The position numbers and the translations under genes were made by a program. The notes under the pieces are model-generated. The model was not told the origin of the DNA and ran no database searches. It worked only from the letters and a program-made list of their open reading frames with translations. Positions 16,853 through 26,420 of a DNA stretch of 62,308 nt are shown here, one piece after another. This DNA is from CAYQJS01 sp964417895 (GTDB lineage Bacteria > Chloroflexota > UBA6077 > SHYK01). Location of the stretch: the NCBI GenBank assembly GCA_964417895.1, contig CAYQJS010000035.1:1-62308 (forward strand), written 5' to 3'. Position 1 is the first letter of the stretch, and each line of letters starts with the position of its first letter.

Positions 16853-18670
16853 TCACTGGAGAACCCAGGTGTAGGAAAGCATCCCTATCCTCCCTCGTTC
16901 CCTGGGTTGAACCTGGTTGACTCCCCCCACATTGGACCGAACAGCAACCACGTCCGACTCGAAGTACAGGGGCAGGTATGGCAGGTCAATGAGTCCGATC
17001 CGCATCATCTCCTTTATCTCTTTCAGAGCGGTGAAGGGCGACTCGCGCTCAGCCGCATCGACCCACTTTTGCATCTCGGCTGTGCAGTAGCCTGCTGCGT
17101 TCCGGTTATGGGTGAGCCAGCTATTGGCCGCCGACGGCACGTAGTCACATCTATATCGGCCGACGAGGCTGCCGCCAGGCTCAGCGGTCGTGTAGTGGCT
17201 CCGGACGCCTGAGAACTTTGCCATCCACTCATTGTCTCTGGCCCGCGCGCTCGGAATGAAGAGCAACTGTGTGTCGATCCCCACGCCCTTCCAGGAGTCC
17301 GCAACGATCGTGGCTACGCTCTCCTCTAGTCGCCCCTGCGCGCGATACTCCAGCTCAAACCTCTCTCCCCTCAAGTTCACCAGAGCGCCGTCCGCCCCGG
17401 GCTGCCATCCAGCCTCGGCCAGCAGCCGCTGGGCCCTGCTCACGTCGTACGGGTAGTGGGTGATGGCGTCTGCGATTACAGCATGGTCAGGGTTCCGGGG
17501 GGACAGCCATCCGTGGGCCACATCCGTGAAGCCGCTGAAGAGCTTATCGACGATGGCCTGGCGGTCCACGGCGTGGAGCAGCGCTCGGCGCACCCGAACA
17601 TCGCCGAGTGCGGCTGGCCGCTGCCACTCAGGCTGCATCTGGAAGGCGATGAGGGCCAGACTGGTGGGGTGGAGAATCACCCTCCCCTCGCCCGTCGCGC
17701 TCCACCGCTCGCCGAGGAGGATCCCGTCGCTCATGGAGAGCCCACCCTCGGAACGGGAGCCATGCAGGGTCAAATGCACGTCAGCGGCGAGCAGGGCCGC
17801 GATCAGGACGTTGGCGTCCTGGTAGAACCGCACGACGATGTTCTTGATCTTCGGCTTCCCGAGCACGTAGTCGTCGTTGGCCGTGAGCTGCAGGTGGCTT
17901 CCCGGCACGAGCTCCACCAGCTTGTAGGGACCGAGGCCAACGTACTCAGTGGTCCAGTAGGGATGGTTGATGAAGCGCTGCTTGTCGGTGGTGTAGGCCG
18001 CCTCGAGGATGTGCCTTGGCATTGGCCACATCAATCGGTGATCGATGATGTGGGCTCGCGGCTCCCAATCGCGCCACGTGACCCTTAGCGTGTAGTCATC
18101 CAGCGGCTGCATCTCCCTGATGTCAGTAGCCTGTGTACCGGCCCCCCACGGGATGTCCCGATCCCGAGCCACCCTCCACCAGAACACCAGATCGTGGACG
18201 GTGAACTCGACTCCGTCGTGCCACTTGATCTCTTTCCTGATCTTGAGGGTCGTCTCCGAGAGGCCCTGTTCGTTGAACCTCCACGTCCCATCCTCGAACC
18301 TGGGGCTTTCCGCCGCAAGGGCCGGGAACCATTGGCCTTGCTCGTTCTGGAGGAAGAGGTTGCCATGGACCAGGTCCTCCACGTACTTGTTCTGGTGCCC
18401 GTTCAGTAGAGAGAAGCCCCGAACCTCTGCTGCTAGCCCGATGACCAGGGTTGTCTCCGAGGGCTGTGCTGCTGTGCCCTCGCGCTGGGCAGCAGGCCCG
18501 TCCGTTATGACGGCCCCGCCGAGATACTCCGTCCGTTCCTGCTGGACGATCCCCGAGCTCGACGCTGCCCCTGGCTGCCGAGCTGGTGCGCATGCGGAGG
18601 TTATCAGGAAGGCTGCTGTCGCCCAGGCGCCTGAAACCGAGAGTAGCCGAGTGCGCGAACGGATTGACAT
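16853..18670 (-). CDS. SBP_bac_5 substrate-binding lipoprotein, duplicate A
   Basis: Family-5 solute-binding protein of 605 residues from the ATG at 18670, which follows GGAGGAGAT. The longer upstream reading is an antisense-like shadow of the aminopeptidase gene. The signal MSIRSRTRLLSVSGAWATAA ends at the lipobox ITSAC (Cys27). It is nearly identical over long stretches to the SBP at 21009, including the first 12 residues and the C-terminal RIGMLSYTW, so a recent duplication is clear. Its upstream neighbour is a NicX/M29-type gene 52 bp away, the same pairing as duplicate B. Confidence 0.9.
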   Translation of the reverse strand: MSIRSRTRLLSVSGAWATAAFLITSACAPARQPGAASSSGIVQQERTEYLGGAVITDGPAAQREGTAAQPSETTLVIGLAAEVRGFSLLNGHQNKYVEDLVHGNLFLQNEQGQWFPALAAESPRFEDGTWRFNEQGLSETTLKIRKEIKWHDGVEFTVHDLVFWWRVARDRDIPWGAGTQATDIREMQPLDDYTLRVTWRDWEPRAHIIDHRLMWPMPRHILEAAYTTDKQRFINHPYWTTEYVGLGPYKLVELVPGSHLQLTANDDYVLGKPKIKNIVVRFYQDANVLIAALLAADVHLTLHGSRSEGGLSMSDGILLGERWSATGEGRVILHPTSLALIAFQMQPEWQRPAALGDVRVRRALLHAVDRQAIVDKLFSGFTDVAHGWLSPRNPDHAVIADAITHYPYDVSRAQRLLAEAGWQPGADGALVNLRGERFELEYRAQGRLEESVATIVADSWKGVGIDTQLLFIPSARARDNEWMAKFSGVRSHYTTAEPGGSLVGRYRCDYVPSAANSWLTHNRNAAGYCTAEMQKWVDAAERESPFTALKEIKEMMRIGLIDLPYLPLYFESDVVAVRSNVGGVNQVQPRERGRIGMLSYTWVLQ

Positions 18671-18722
18671 GGATATCTCCTCCGCTTCGGCCGAGCGCCA
18701 GAGAGCATCGTCGACGATGCTC

Positions 18723-19790
18723 CTACCACCACTCCGTGAGCCCATAGCTCCGGGCAGCTTCTTGGAGCTTCTGATCTTCGATCCACGCGAACTTGCCCTG
18801 ATCGATGACCTTCTCCCCATCCACCTCGAGGGTGTTCTCGCCAACCTTCGCTGATATTGGTTCGTACATCGGCCCCAGGTGGAAGTGCATGCTATCCAGG
18901 CTGGCATTCCCGACCAACCCCGGAATGCACTCCGCTTTGGGATTGAGTCCGGTGTGCCAGGAGTGGATCGCGTTGGCATCCGGACCCCGTTGACGCAGCC
19001 TCTCCTCAAGTATGTTCTTGAACAGCTCCACCCAGCCTTTCGCTTCAAAGGGTCCTTCTACTCCCACGACGGTATTGCCCTCAACAACGAGCGTTGGCGG
19101 GTACGCAATCGGGATTCTCTCCAGCCCACCAAGGACGATCGGCGGCGGATCAGTAGGAACTCGCTCCAGCCTGGGCCCATATCGCACGACGATCCGTCCC
19201 TCCGCGCCCACAGACGTCACAGGGTTATGGGCCGTACTCGTGAACGGCCGACTCAATGGAGTAATAGGCTCGATGAAGCGAGGACCAATGATGCCCGACA
19301 GGTCCGTCCCCGCTGCCGAGGTGATCCGCCACGTCTTTCCTTCACGGAGGATCTCGTTCTCGAACCGATCGTAGATCGCCCGTGCCATAGACCAGTGGTA
19401 TCTAGCATGTTCCGACCCCATCTCCTGCAGGGTGCGGAAACGGCTATAGATGTAAACCACGCTGGTGTCGTCGCCGAGATAATCAACGAGCGCGCCCTCG
19501 TCGAGCCGATAATGAGAGATGACCTTGTCCGCCGCGGCTACGGCGCCCAGGAGAACGTGAGGGAGCGGCGCACCATCCCCTGACTCTCCCCAGAGCTCGT
19601 AGCAGCTTGCGCCGGCTTCCCGCACAGCATCAGCGATCAGCAGCGGAAGGTCAGGATCCACTCTGGCTTGACGACGAGCCTCCACAACATCGCTCTGGTC
19701 GTTGAGAATGAGGACGTTCTCGCCCCTCTTCACTTCGGCGCACGTGTGCACCAAATTGCGCACCCCGGCCAGGACCTGTTCGCGGTCCAT
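18723..19790 (-). CDS. NicX / M29 aminopeptidase-family metalloenzyme, copy 1
   Basis: A protein of 355 residues in the superfamily shared by M29 leucyl aminopeptidase (aminopeptidase T) and 2,5-dihydroxypyridine 5,6-dioxygenase NicX. Candidate metal ligands cluster at HSWHTGLNPKAE (His276, His279) and MHFHLGP (His302, His304), resembling the HxGxxP and CHLD regions of NicX. The ATG at 19790 is chosen because GGAGGGG lies before it; the TTG at 19808 would overlap that site. It pairs with an SBP downstream and an amidohydrolase upstream. Peptidase versus ring-cleavage function cannot be decided from sequence alone. Confidence 0.8.
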   Translation of the reverse strand: MDREQVLAGVRNLVHTCAEVKRGENVLILNDQSDVVEARRQARVDPDLPLLIADAVREAGASCYELWGESGDGAPLPHVLLGAVAAADKVISHYRLDEGALVDYLGDDTSVVYIYSRFRTLQEMGSEHARYHWSMARAIYDRFENEILREGKTWRITSAAGTDLSGIIGPRFIEPITPLSRPFTSTAHNPVTSVGAEGRIVVRYGPRLERVPTDPPPIVLGGLERIPIAYPPTLVVEGNTVVGVEGPFEAKGWVELFKNILEERLRQRGPDANAIHSWHTGLNPKAECIPGLVGNASLDSMHFHLGPMYEPISAKVGENTLEVDGEKVIDQGKFAWIEDQKLQEAARSYGLTEWW

Positions 19791-19877
19791 CTTTGCAATC
19801 CCCTCCAAGTAGGCTTCCGCGCTAGCCGCTTGTGGACGGCCATTTCAGCGGGATCGAGTCGAACACTGCAGAGCTTC

Positions 19878-20933
19878 CTAAACGGCCACTCCCAGAGGGC
19901 TCGGCACGGGCAGGTCGTAAAGTCCAGCCACGTTCGTCTGGGTCACCTTCAGGCGGTCCTCCGCCGTCAAGTGGCCGAGATCCTCCGCTATCACCTTTCG
20001 CGAGTTCGGCCAGGTGGTGATACCGTGCGGGTAGTCGCTGGACCACATGAAGTTGTCGACCTTCCCACGGGAGAGAAAGAAGGCGCCCACTGGATCGTTG
20101 AGGAACGTCGCATATACCTGGCGATTGAAGTACTCGCTAGGCAGCATCTTGATAGGCAGGTCTTTACCTCGACTACCAAAGCTTTTGTCCGCCTTAAAGA
20201 GCCAGAACGGGAGCCAGCCGATGTCGTTCTCGACGATGACGAACTTGAGGCGCGGGAAGCGCTCTAGCACCCCACTAAAGATGAGATCGAATAGTGATTC
20301 GCAGGCCTCGAACGTGTTTTCGTTGACCGAAGCGCGCGAGCGCTGAATGGCGGTCATTACGGGAGGACGCCTGCGGGCGGAGGGTCCTGTGACGATGTGG
20401 AGATTGATAGGCATTCCGAGGTCCTGCGCTGCGCCCCAGAAGCGCTCGTAGTGATCAGAGAAGAATGACAGGGCATCGTTCGGCGGGTACTGCCAGATCA
20501 AGGCGCCCCGGAGGCCCGCTTTCTTGGCCCGCTCGAGCTCCCTGACGGCGTGATCGATGTTGTAGGCTGAGATCATTGCGACGCCCCAGAGTCGATCGGG
20601 CGCAGCGGTGCAGTACTCCGTCAGCCAGTCGTTGTAGACCTGGAAACAGGCCTCCTGAAACCCGGCGTCTTGCTCCTGGTAGTGTCGTAGACCGACCGTC
20701 GGGTAGAGCACTTCCCCGCTTACGTCGTCTACAGCCATGTCCTTGAGTCGAGCCACCGGATTCCAGGCACCCTCTGGCCATTCCTCCGTGTCGCGCGGGG
20801 CCGCTTTCGCACCCGGCGCCCGATCACGATAGGCTGCAGGGAGCCGTGTTGCCCACAGCTCTGGCGGCTCCACCACGTGCGAGTCGGCTGAAATGATTAC
20901 TTCTTCCAGGTTGCCCCGCGCCCCGTCGGTCAT
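19878..20933 (-). CDS. Amidohydrolase-2 family metal-dependent hydrolase
   Basis: A 351-residue TIM-barrel hydrolase of the ACMSD-like group. Motifs: IISADSHVVEPPELW at the N-terminus, NLHIVTG in the middle, FVIVENDIGWLPFW, and WSSDYPHGITTWP near the C-terminus. It is a paralogue of the protein at 7541. It lies between duplicate SBP B and the first NicX-like gene on the same strand, so it belongs to the duplicated SBP/NicX block, though only one copy exists. The substrate is unknown. Confidence 0.87.
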   Translation of the reverse strand: MTDGARGNLEEVIISADSHVVEPPELWATRLPAAYRDRAPGAKAAPRDTEEWPEGAWNPVARLKDMAVDDVSGEVLYPTVGLRHYQEQDAGFQEACFQVYNDWLTEYCTAAPDRLWGVAMISAYNIDHAVRELERAKKAGLRGALIWQYPPNDALSFFSDHYERFWGAAQDLGMPINLHIVTGPSARRRPPVMTAIQRSRASVNENTFEACESLFDLIFSGVLERFPRLKFVIVENDIGWLPFWLFKADKSFGSRGKDLPIKMLPSEYFNRQVYATFLNDPVGAFFLSRGKVDNFMWSSDYPHGITTWPNSRKVIAEDLGHLTAEDRLKVTQTNVAGLYDLPVPSPLGVAV

Positions 20934-21008
20934 CGTGCCCTCCTCGCTATCAGCTTGTGGTACTCGCTGTGTTTGTCCTGTGGTTGTGCGGCATTCTCAC
21001 TGGCCCCC

Positions 21009-22808
21009 TCACTGCATGACCCACGTGTAGGAAAGCATCCCGATCCTCCCTCGCTCCCTAGGTGGAACCCGATTAACCCCTCCCACGTCGGACTCGAAGT
21101 ACAGGGGGAGGTATGGCAGCTCACTGAGCGCGATGCGCATCATCTCCTTGATCTCCGCGAGTGCGACGTAGGGCGACGCACGGTAAGCCGCGTCAACCCA
21201 CCTTTGCATCTCAGGGGTACAGTAGCTTGCCGCATTTCGGTCCCGATTGACCCACTGATTGGCCGCCAACGGCATACGCTCGCAGTCATATCGTCCAACG
21301 AGGCTGCCGCCAGGCTCGGCCGTGCTGTTGTGGCTCCGGACCCCCGGGAACTTGGCTACCCACTCGTTGTCTCTGGCTCGCGCGCTGGGCACGAAGAGCA
21401 GCTGTGCGTCGATTCCCACTGTCTTCCAGGCGTCGGCCACGATCGTGGCCACGCTTTCCTCCACTCGCCCCTGCGCGCGATACTCCAGCTCAAACCGCTC
21501 CCCCCTTGAGTTCACCAGGACCCCGTCCACCCCAGGCTGCCAGCCGGCCTCGACCAGCAGCCGCTGGGCCCTGCTCACGTCGTACGGGTAGTGGGTGATG
21601 GCGTCTGCGATTACAGCATGGTCAGGATTCCGGGGAGAGAACCAGCCGTGGGCCACATCCGTGAAGCCGCTGAAGAGCTTTTCGACGATGGCCTGGCGGT
21701 CCATGGCGTGGAGCAGCGCTCGGCGCACCTGAACATCCCCGAGTCCGGCTGTCCGCTGCCACTCTGGCTGCATCTGGACGGCGATCGTGGACAGCCCAGA
21801 GGCGTGGAGGATGACCTTGCCCTCGCCCGTCGCGTTCCACCGCTCGCCGAGGAGGATCCCTTCGCTCAGCGAAAGCGCACCCTCGGATCTGTTGCCATGC
21901 AAGGTCATGTGAACGTCACCAGCCAGCAGGGCCGCAATAAGCACGTTGACGTCCTGGTAGAACCGCACCACAACGTTCTTGATCTTCGGCGGCCCGAGGG
22001 CGTATGCCTCGTTGGCCGCGAGCTGCAGGTGGCTACCAGGTACGAACTCCACCAGCTTGTAGGGACCGAGGCCCACATACTCCGTGGACCAGTACGGATG
22101 ATTGATGAACCGCTGCTTGTCGGTGGTGTACACGTCCTCGAGGATGTGCCTGGGTACCGGCCACATCATTCGGTGGTCCACGCTATGGGCTCGCGGCTCC
22201 CACTCGCGCCACGTGACCTTCAGGGTGTAGTCGTCGAGCGGCTCCATTCCCCCGATGCCATTGAGCGCCGTGCTGCCCTCCCAGGGGATGTCCCGGTCCC
22301 GGCCCACCTTCCACCAGAAGACCAGGTCGTGCACTGTGAACTCGACACCGTCATGCCACTTGACGCCTCGCCGAATCTTGAGGATGGTTTCAGCGCCACC
22401 ATCGTTCGTACGACGCCACGTGCCGTTGTCGAAGCTAGGCGTCTCGGCTGCAAGGACCGGGAACCATTGCCCTTCCTCGCTCTGAAGGAAGAGGTTGCCA
22501 TGGATCAGGTCCTCCACGTACTTGTTCTGGAGACCGTTCAGCGGGGAGAACCCGCGAACCTCGGCTGCCAGGCCGACGACCAGCGTCCTGTCCGAGGACT
22601 GGGCTGCTGCACCCTCGCGCTGGCCAGCAGGCGTCTCGCCCGTGGCAGCCCCACCGAGGTACTCGCTGGCGCCGATCCGCTCCTGCTCAACGATGCCTGA
22701 GCCCGTCGATCCAGGCGGCCGCGGCGCGCATGCGGAGGTTATCAGGAAGCCGGTTGTAGCCCACGCGCCGAGAACCGAAAGCAGCCTAGTGCGAGAACGG
22801 ATCGACAT
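21009..22808 (-). CDS. SBP_bac_5 substrate-binding lipoprotein, duplicate B
   Basis: Family-5 solute-binding protein of 599 residues from the ATG at 22808 (GGAGGAG before it). The signal peptide and lipobox ITSAC (Cys27) match duplicate A at 16853, with nearly identical blocks such as VKWHDGVEFTVHDLVFWW and SGFTDVAHGW. Small differences occur near the C-terminus (SDVGGVNRVPPRERGR versus SDVVAVRSNVGGVNQVQPRERGR). Its start is 11 bp from the stop of the NicX-like gene at 22820, so they share a transcript. Confidence 0.9.
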   Translation of the reverse strand: MSIRSRTRLLSVLGAWATTGFLITSACAPRPPGSTGSGIVEQERIGASEYLGGAATGETPAGQREGAAAQSSDRTLVVGLAAEVRGFSPLNGLQNKYVEDLIHGNLFLQSEEGQWFPVLAAETPSFDNGTWRRTNDGGAETILKIRRGVKWHDGVEFTVHDLVFWWKVGRDRDIPWEGSTALNGIGGMEPLDDYTLKVTWREWEPRAHSVDHRMMWPVPRHILEDVYTTDKQRFINHPYWSTEYVGLGPYKLVEFVPGSHLQLAANEAYALGPPKIKNVVVRFYQDVNVLIAALLAGDVHMTLHGNRSEGALSLSEGILLGERWNATGEGKVILHASGLSTIAVQMQPEWQRTAGLGDVQVRRALLHAMDRQAIVEKLFSGFTDVAHGWFSPRNPDHAVIADAITHYPYDVSRAQRLLVEAGWQPGVDGVLVNSRGERFELEYRAQGRVEESVATIVADAWKTVGIDAQLLFVPSARARDNEWVAKFPGVRSHNSTAEPGGSLVGRYDCERMPLAANQWVNRDRNAASYCTPEMQRWVDAAYRASPYVALAEIKEMMRIALSELPYLPLYFESDVGGVNRVPPRERGRIGMLSYTWVMQ

Positions 22809-22819
22809 GGACTCTCCTC

Positions 22820-23887
22820 CTACCACCACTCCTTGAGCCCAAAGCTCCTGGCTGCCTCCTCGAGCTTGGGGTCTTCGACGATCGTGAACTTGCCCCGGTG
22901 GATGATCTCCTCCCCGTCGAGCTCCAGCGTGTGGGGTCCGATCTTTGTCGATACGGGATCAACCGTGGGCCCCAGGTGAAAATGCAGGGCATCGATGCTG
23001 CCGTTCCCCGCCAGCCCCGGCTCGCACTCCGCCCTGGGGTTCAATCCCGAATGCCATGAATGTATGGAGTTTCCATTTGGACCCCGGTGCTGCAGCCTCT
23101 CTTCGAGTATCCGCTTGAACAGCTCCACCCAGTGGATCGCTTCAGGTGGTCCCTCTGCTCCCACCACGGTGTTGTCCTCGACTACCAGAGTTGGCGGAGG
23201 GTCCATCTCGATCCTCGCCTGGTCCAGGCCTCTGAGGGTGAACGGCGGGGGATCCTTCGGGACTTTTTCGTATGCGGGACCGAAGCGCACGACGATCCGC
23301 CCCTCAGCTCCAACCGACGTTACGGGGACATGGGCGGGGCTACTGAAATCCCGCGTAAAAGGAGCTCCGAAGCTCAGGCGCCCGATGGTGCCCGATATAT
23401 CCGTCCCGGCGGGCGTCGTGATTCGCCACCTCCTGCCCTCACGGAAGAGCTCCCTCTCGAATCGGTCATAAATTGCCCGTGCCATCCCCCAGTGGTACCG
23501 AGCGTTCCCAGAACCCATCTGGGATAGGTTGCGGAACCGGCTATAGATGTAGACCACGCGCGAGGCTCCGCCCAGAGCGTTGGCGAGAGCGCTCTCGTCG
23601 AGCTGGTAATGCGAAATGACCTTGTCGGCTGCCGCTATAGCTCCAACCAGAATCGGCGGGAGCGACCGGTCACCGCGCGATACCCCCCACATCGTGTGGC
23701 AGCTCGCGCCGGCGTCTCTGACCGCATCAGCGATCAGCTCAGACAATTCGGGATCGACTCTACCCTGACGGCTTTCATTCGCAAGATCACCGGCCTCATT
23801 GAGAATGAGGACGTTCTCCCCTTTCCTTATGTCAGCACATGTGTGCACTAGGTTGTGGACGCCGGCCAACACTTGATCCCGCTCCAT
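22820..23887 (-). CDS. NicX / M29 aminopeptidase-family metalloenzyme, copy 2
   Basis: A second copy, 355 residues, of the family at 18723. It keeps HSWHSGLNPRAE and LHFHLGP, so the likely metal sites are intact. It differs from copies 1 and 3 in some blocks, for example ISGTIGRLSFGAPFTRD replaces the IEPITPLSRP region, and CHTMWGVSRGD. This suggests a changed substrate pocket. It directly precedes duplicate SBP B with an 11-bp gap. Confidence 0.8.
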   Translation of the reverse strand: MERDQVLAGVHNLVHTCADIRKGENVLILNEAGDLANESRQGRVDPELSELIADAVRDAGASCHTMWGVSRGDRSLPPILVGAIAAADKVISHYQLDESALANALGGASRVVYIYSRFRNLSQMGSGNARYHWGMARAIYDRFERELFREGRRWRITTPAGTDISGTIGRLSFGAPFTRDFSSPAHVPVTSVGAEGRIVVRFGPAYEKVPKDPPPFTLRGLDQARIEMDPPPTLVVEDNTVVGAEGPPEAIHWVELFKRILEERLQHRGPNGNSIHSWHSGLNPRAECEPGLAGNGSIDALHFHLGPTVDPVSTKIGPHTLELDGEEIIHRGKFTIVEDPKLEEAARSFGLKEWW

Positions 23888-24084
23888 CGGCTCGCCCCTC
23901 CATCCTTAACTTGTCCGTGCGCCTCTTGAGCCTCCATTCGCGTTCCCTCTTTGTGGCGCGCGAAGTGAAGGATGGCCCATCATACCTCGATTGCTGGCGT
24001 CGCGCGGGTACCAACTTCGTGGGCGGGGAAGACTTTCTTTTCGGCGTTGGTCTAGGGGATGCGACAGGCGTCAGCTTGACGCGA

Positions 24085-25158
24085 CTACCACCACTCCGTC
24101 AGGCCAAAGCTTCGGGCTGCCTCTCGGAGTTTCGGATCCTCGGTTGCCGCGGCGGCGAACTTTCCTTGGCGGATGATCACCTCCCCGTCCACCTCCATCG
24201 TGTGGGTGCCGACGTTTGCCGATATGTGGTCGTACATTGGCCCAAGGTGGAAATGCATGCTGTCCAAGCTGCCGTTCCCCACCAACCCCGGGACGCACTC
24301 CGCTTTGGGGTTCAGTCCGGTGTGCCACGAATGGACGGCGTTGGCGTCCGGGCCCTTTTGCCGCAGCCTCTCGTCCAGCACCTTGCGGAACAGCTCGACC
24401 CAACCTATGGCCTCAGGAGGACCTTCGACGCCCACCACGGTGTTGCCCTCAACAATTAGCGTTGGCGGATGGGCAATCGGAATTCTCGCCGTTCCGCCGA
24501 GGTAGGTTGGCGGGGGATCGGTCTGGACTTTTTCCAACGCGGGACCATAGCGCGCAACGATCCGCCCCTCAGCGCCCACCGACGTCACCGGATCATGGGC
24601 GGTGCTCGTAAACGGCCGGCTAAATGGAGTAGCTGGCTCGATGAAAGCGGGTCCGATCGTGCCCGAAACATCTGTCCCAGCCGGCGAGGTGATCCGCCAC
24701 TTCTTTCCCTCCCGGAAGATCTCCGTGTCGAATCGGTCATAAATGGCACGGGCCATGCCCCAGTGGTACCGGGCGTGCTCAGATCCCATCTCGGAAAGGG
24801 ACCGGAAACGGCTGTAAATATAAGTGAGGTGCGCGTCTTGGCCCAGATACTCAGCGAGAGTGCTCTCGTCGAGCCGATAGTGGGAGATGACCTTGTCCGC
24901 CGCGGATAGGGCACCAACCAGAACTGGCGGAAGAGCGGCGTCGCCCCGTGACACGCCCCACATTGCGTAGCAGGCCGTCCCAGCTACCCTCACGGCCTGA
25001 GCGATCAGCGCGGATAGATCGGGATCGACCTTTCCCTGTCGCCGATCATCCTCAAAGTCGCTGTCCTCGTTGAGAATGAGGACGTTCTCCCCTTTCTTGA
25101 TGTCACCGCACACGTGCACCAGATTGCGTGCCCCGGCTAGCAGTTGCTCCCGATCCAC
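24085..25158 (-). CDS. NicX / M29 aminopeptidase-family metalloenzyme, copy 3
   Basis: A third copy, 357 residues, most like copy 1 (IEPATPFSRPFTSTAHDPVTSVGAEGR). The metal regions HSWHTGLNPKAE and MHFHLGP are intact. It is the parent type of the broken remnant at 16632. A 197-bp gap with no visible gene separates it from copy 2. It follows the CoA-transferase gene at 25254 and the tandem isochorismatase on the same strand, an order that recalls NicX plus NicF in nicotinate degradation, although the family also contains peptidases. Confidence 0.8.
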   Translation of the reverse strand: MDREQLLAGARNLVHVCGDIKKGENVLILNEDSDFEDDRRQGKVDPDLSALIAQAVRVAGTACYAMWGVSRGDAALPPVLVGALSAADKVISHYRLDESTLAEYLGQDAHLTYIYSRFRSLSEMGSEHARYHWGMARAIYDRFDTEIFREGKKWRITSPAGTDVSGTIGPAFIEPATPFSRPFTSTAHDPVTSVGAEGRIVARYGPALEKVQTDPPPTYLGGTARIPIAHPPTLIVEGNTVVGVEGPPEAIGWVELFRKVLDERLRQKGPDANAVHSWHTGLNPKAECVPGLVGNGSLDSMHFHLGPMYDHISANVGTHTMEVDGEVIIRQGKFAAAATEDPKLREAARSFGLTEWW

Positions 25159-25253
25159 CCGTTACCTCCCATACTGGCAGCACACCATGCTGCTTCCTCC
25201 GTTCACTTCGCGCCCAGGTTTGTCCGCCCGTCGGCGCCTGGCCCAGCCCAGCG

Positions 25254-26420
25254 CTAGCGGACGACCTTCTCCGCTCGTAGCCCGGCCACTTCCTCCGCGC
25301 TCAGCCCCAGTACGTCCTGCAGTACCCAGTCCGTATGCTGCCCCCGGGTTGGCGCCACGACGTCAATGCTGGTCGGCGTCTCGGACATGCGGATCCAGGG
25401 CTCAAGCAGTGTGAGCGTGCCCGCCGTGGGGTGCTCGCGCTGGGCGAAGGCGCCACGCTCTTTGATGTGCGGGTCGTCTAGCACCTCGCCAAGGGAGAGT
25501 ACCGGCGCCCCGAAGAACCCGACGTCGCGCAGGCCATCCCACAGCTCCTCGCGGGTTTTCCCGCGCGCCCAGGTCCGCAGGAGGTCGTTCAGCTCGCGCG
25601 CGTGCTCACGCCGAGCATCGACCGTGGCAAAGCGCGGATCGTCGCGCACGTCTTCGCTCTGCATAAATGCCGTGAGCCGTGTCCAGGTCCTGTCGCTCAT
25701 CTCGGGTGCCCGCAACGTGAAGTAGCCGTCAGCCACCTCAGCCGGGCCGGGGCCCCCAACCAGATTGCCTGTGAAGTGCTCGTGGAGCTTGCTCACCATG
25801 AAACCGAGAAGTGCCTCCTGCATGGCGACTTCGATCTTCTGGCCCTGGCCGGTGCGCTCGCGGGCGACCAGGGCGCCAAGGATGCCGACGGCCATGCTGA
25901 TCCCGCCGGCTTCGTCCCCGATCCCCTGCACCTTGGTCCCCCACGCGCCGTTGGACTGCCAGGCCGAGTGCGTCCAGCCCGCCATGCCGTTGTTCACGCC
26001 AGCGTTCGATCCGTAGGCGGCGTATGGGCCGTCTTCCCCATATCCGCGACTGCACGCGTAGATGATGCGCGGATTGATAGCCCGGATAGTCTCGTAGCCC
26101 AGGCCGAAGCGCTCCATATTTCCCTTCTGGTAGTTCTCCACCAGGACGTCGGAAACGGCCGCCAGCCGGCGAGCCAGCTCACCGCCACGCTCGGTCTTCA
26201 GATCGATCATGATGCTCTTCTTGTTGGTATTGACCATCAGGAACTCGTAGCCATCGCTGCTCGCGTTCTCGGGCATCCACGTACGCCGAAAGCGATCTCC
26301 TCCGGGCGGCTCGATCTTGATGATCTCGGCCCCGAGATGCCCGAGCAGCATCGTGCAGAACGGCCCGTTCAACTGGTGCGTGAAGTCGAGAATGCGAACG
26401 CCGTCAAGTGCTCCTGGCAT
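25254..26420 (-). CDS. CaiB/BaiF family CoA-transferase
   Basis: Class III CoA-transferase, 388 residues, moving CoA between carboxylic acids. The ATG at 26420 follows GGAGGGA and opens MPGALDGVRILDFTH, the normal family beginning. NGPFCTMLLGHLGAEIIKIE is the CoA-binding start, and GIGDEAGG carries the catalytic Asp. It overlaps the stop of the tandem isochorismatase gene by 17 bp, so translation is probably coupled. A near sibling lies at 29491. The acid substrate is unknown. Confidence 0.9.
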   Translation of the reverse strand: MPGALDGVRILDFTHQLNGPFCTMLLGHLGAEIIKIEPPGGDRFRRTWMPENASSDGYEFLMVNTNKKSIMIDLKTERGGELARRLAAVSDVLVENYQKGNMERFGLGYETIRAINPRIIYACSRGYGEDGPYAAYGSNAGVNNGMAGWTHSAWQSNGAWGTKVQGIGDEAGGISMAVGILGALVARERTGQGQKIEVAMQEALLGFMVSKLHEHFTGNLVGGPGPAEVADGYFTLRAPEMSDRTWTRLTAFMQSEDVRDDPRFATVDARREHARELNDLLRTWARGKTREELWDGLRDVGFFGAPVLSLGEVLDDPHIKERGAFAQREHPTAGTLTLLEPWIRMSETPTSIDVVAPTRGQHTDWVLQDVLGLSAEEVAGLRAEKVVR

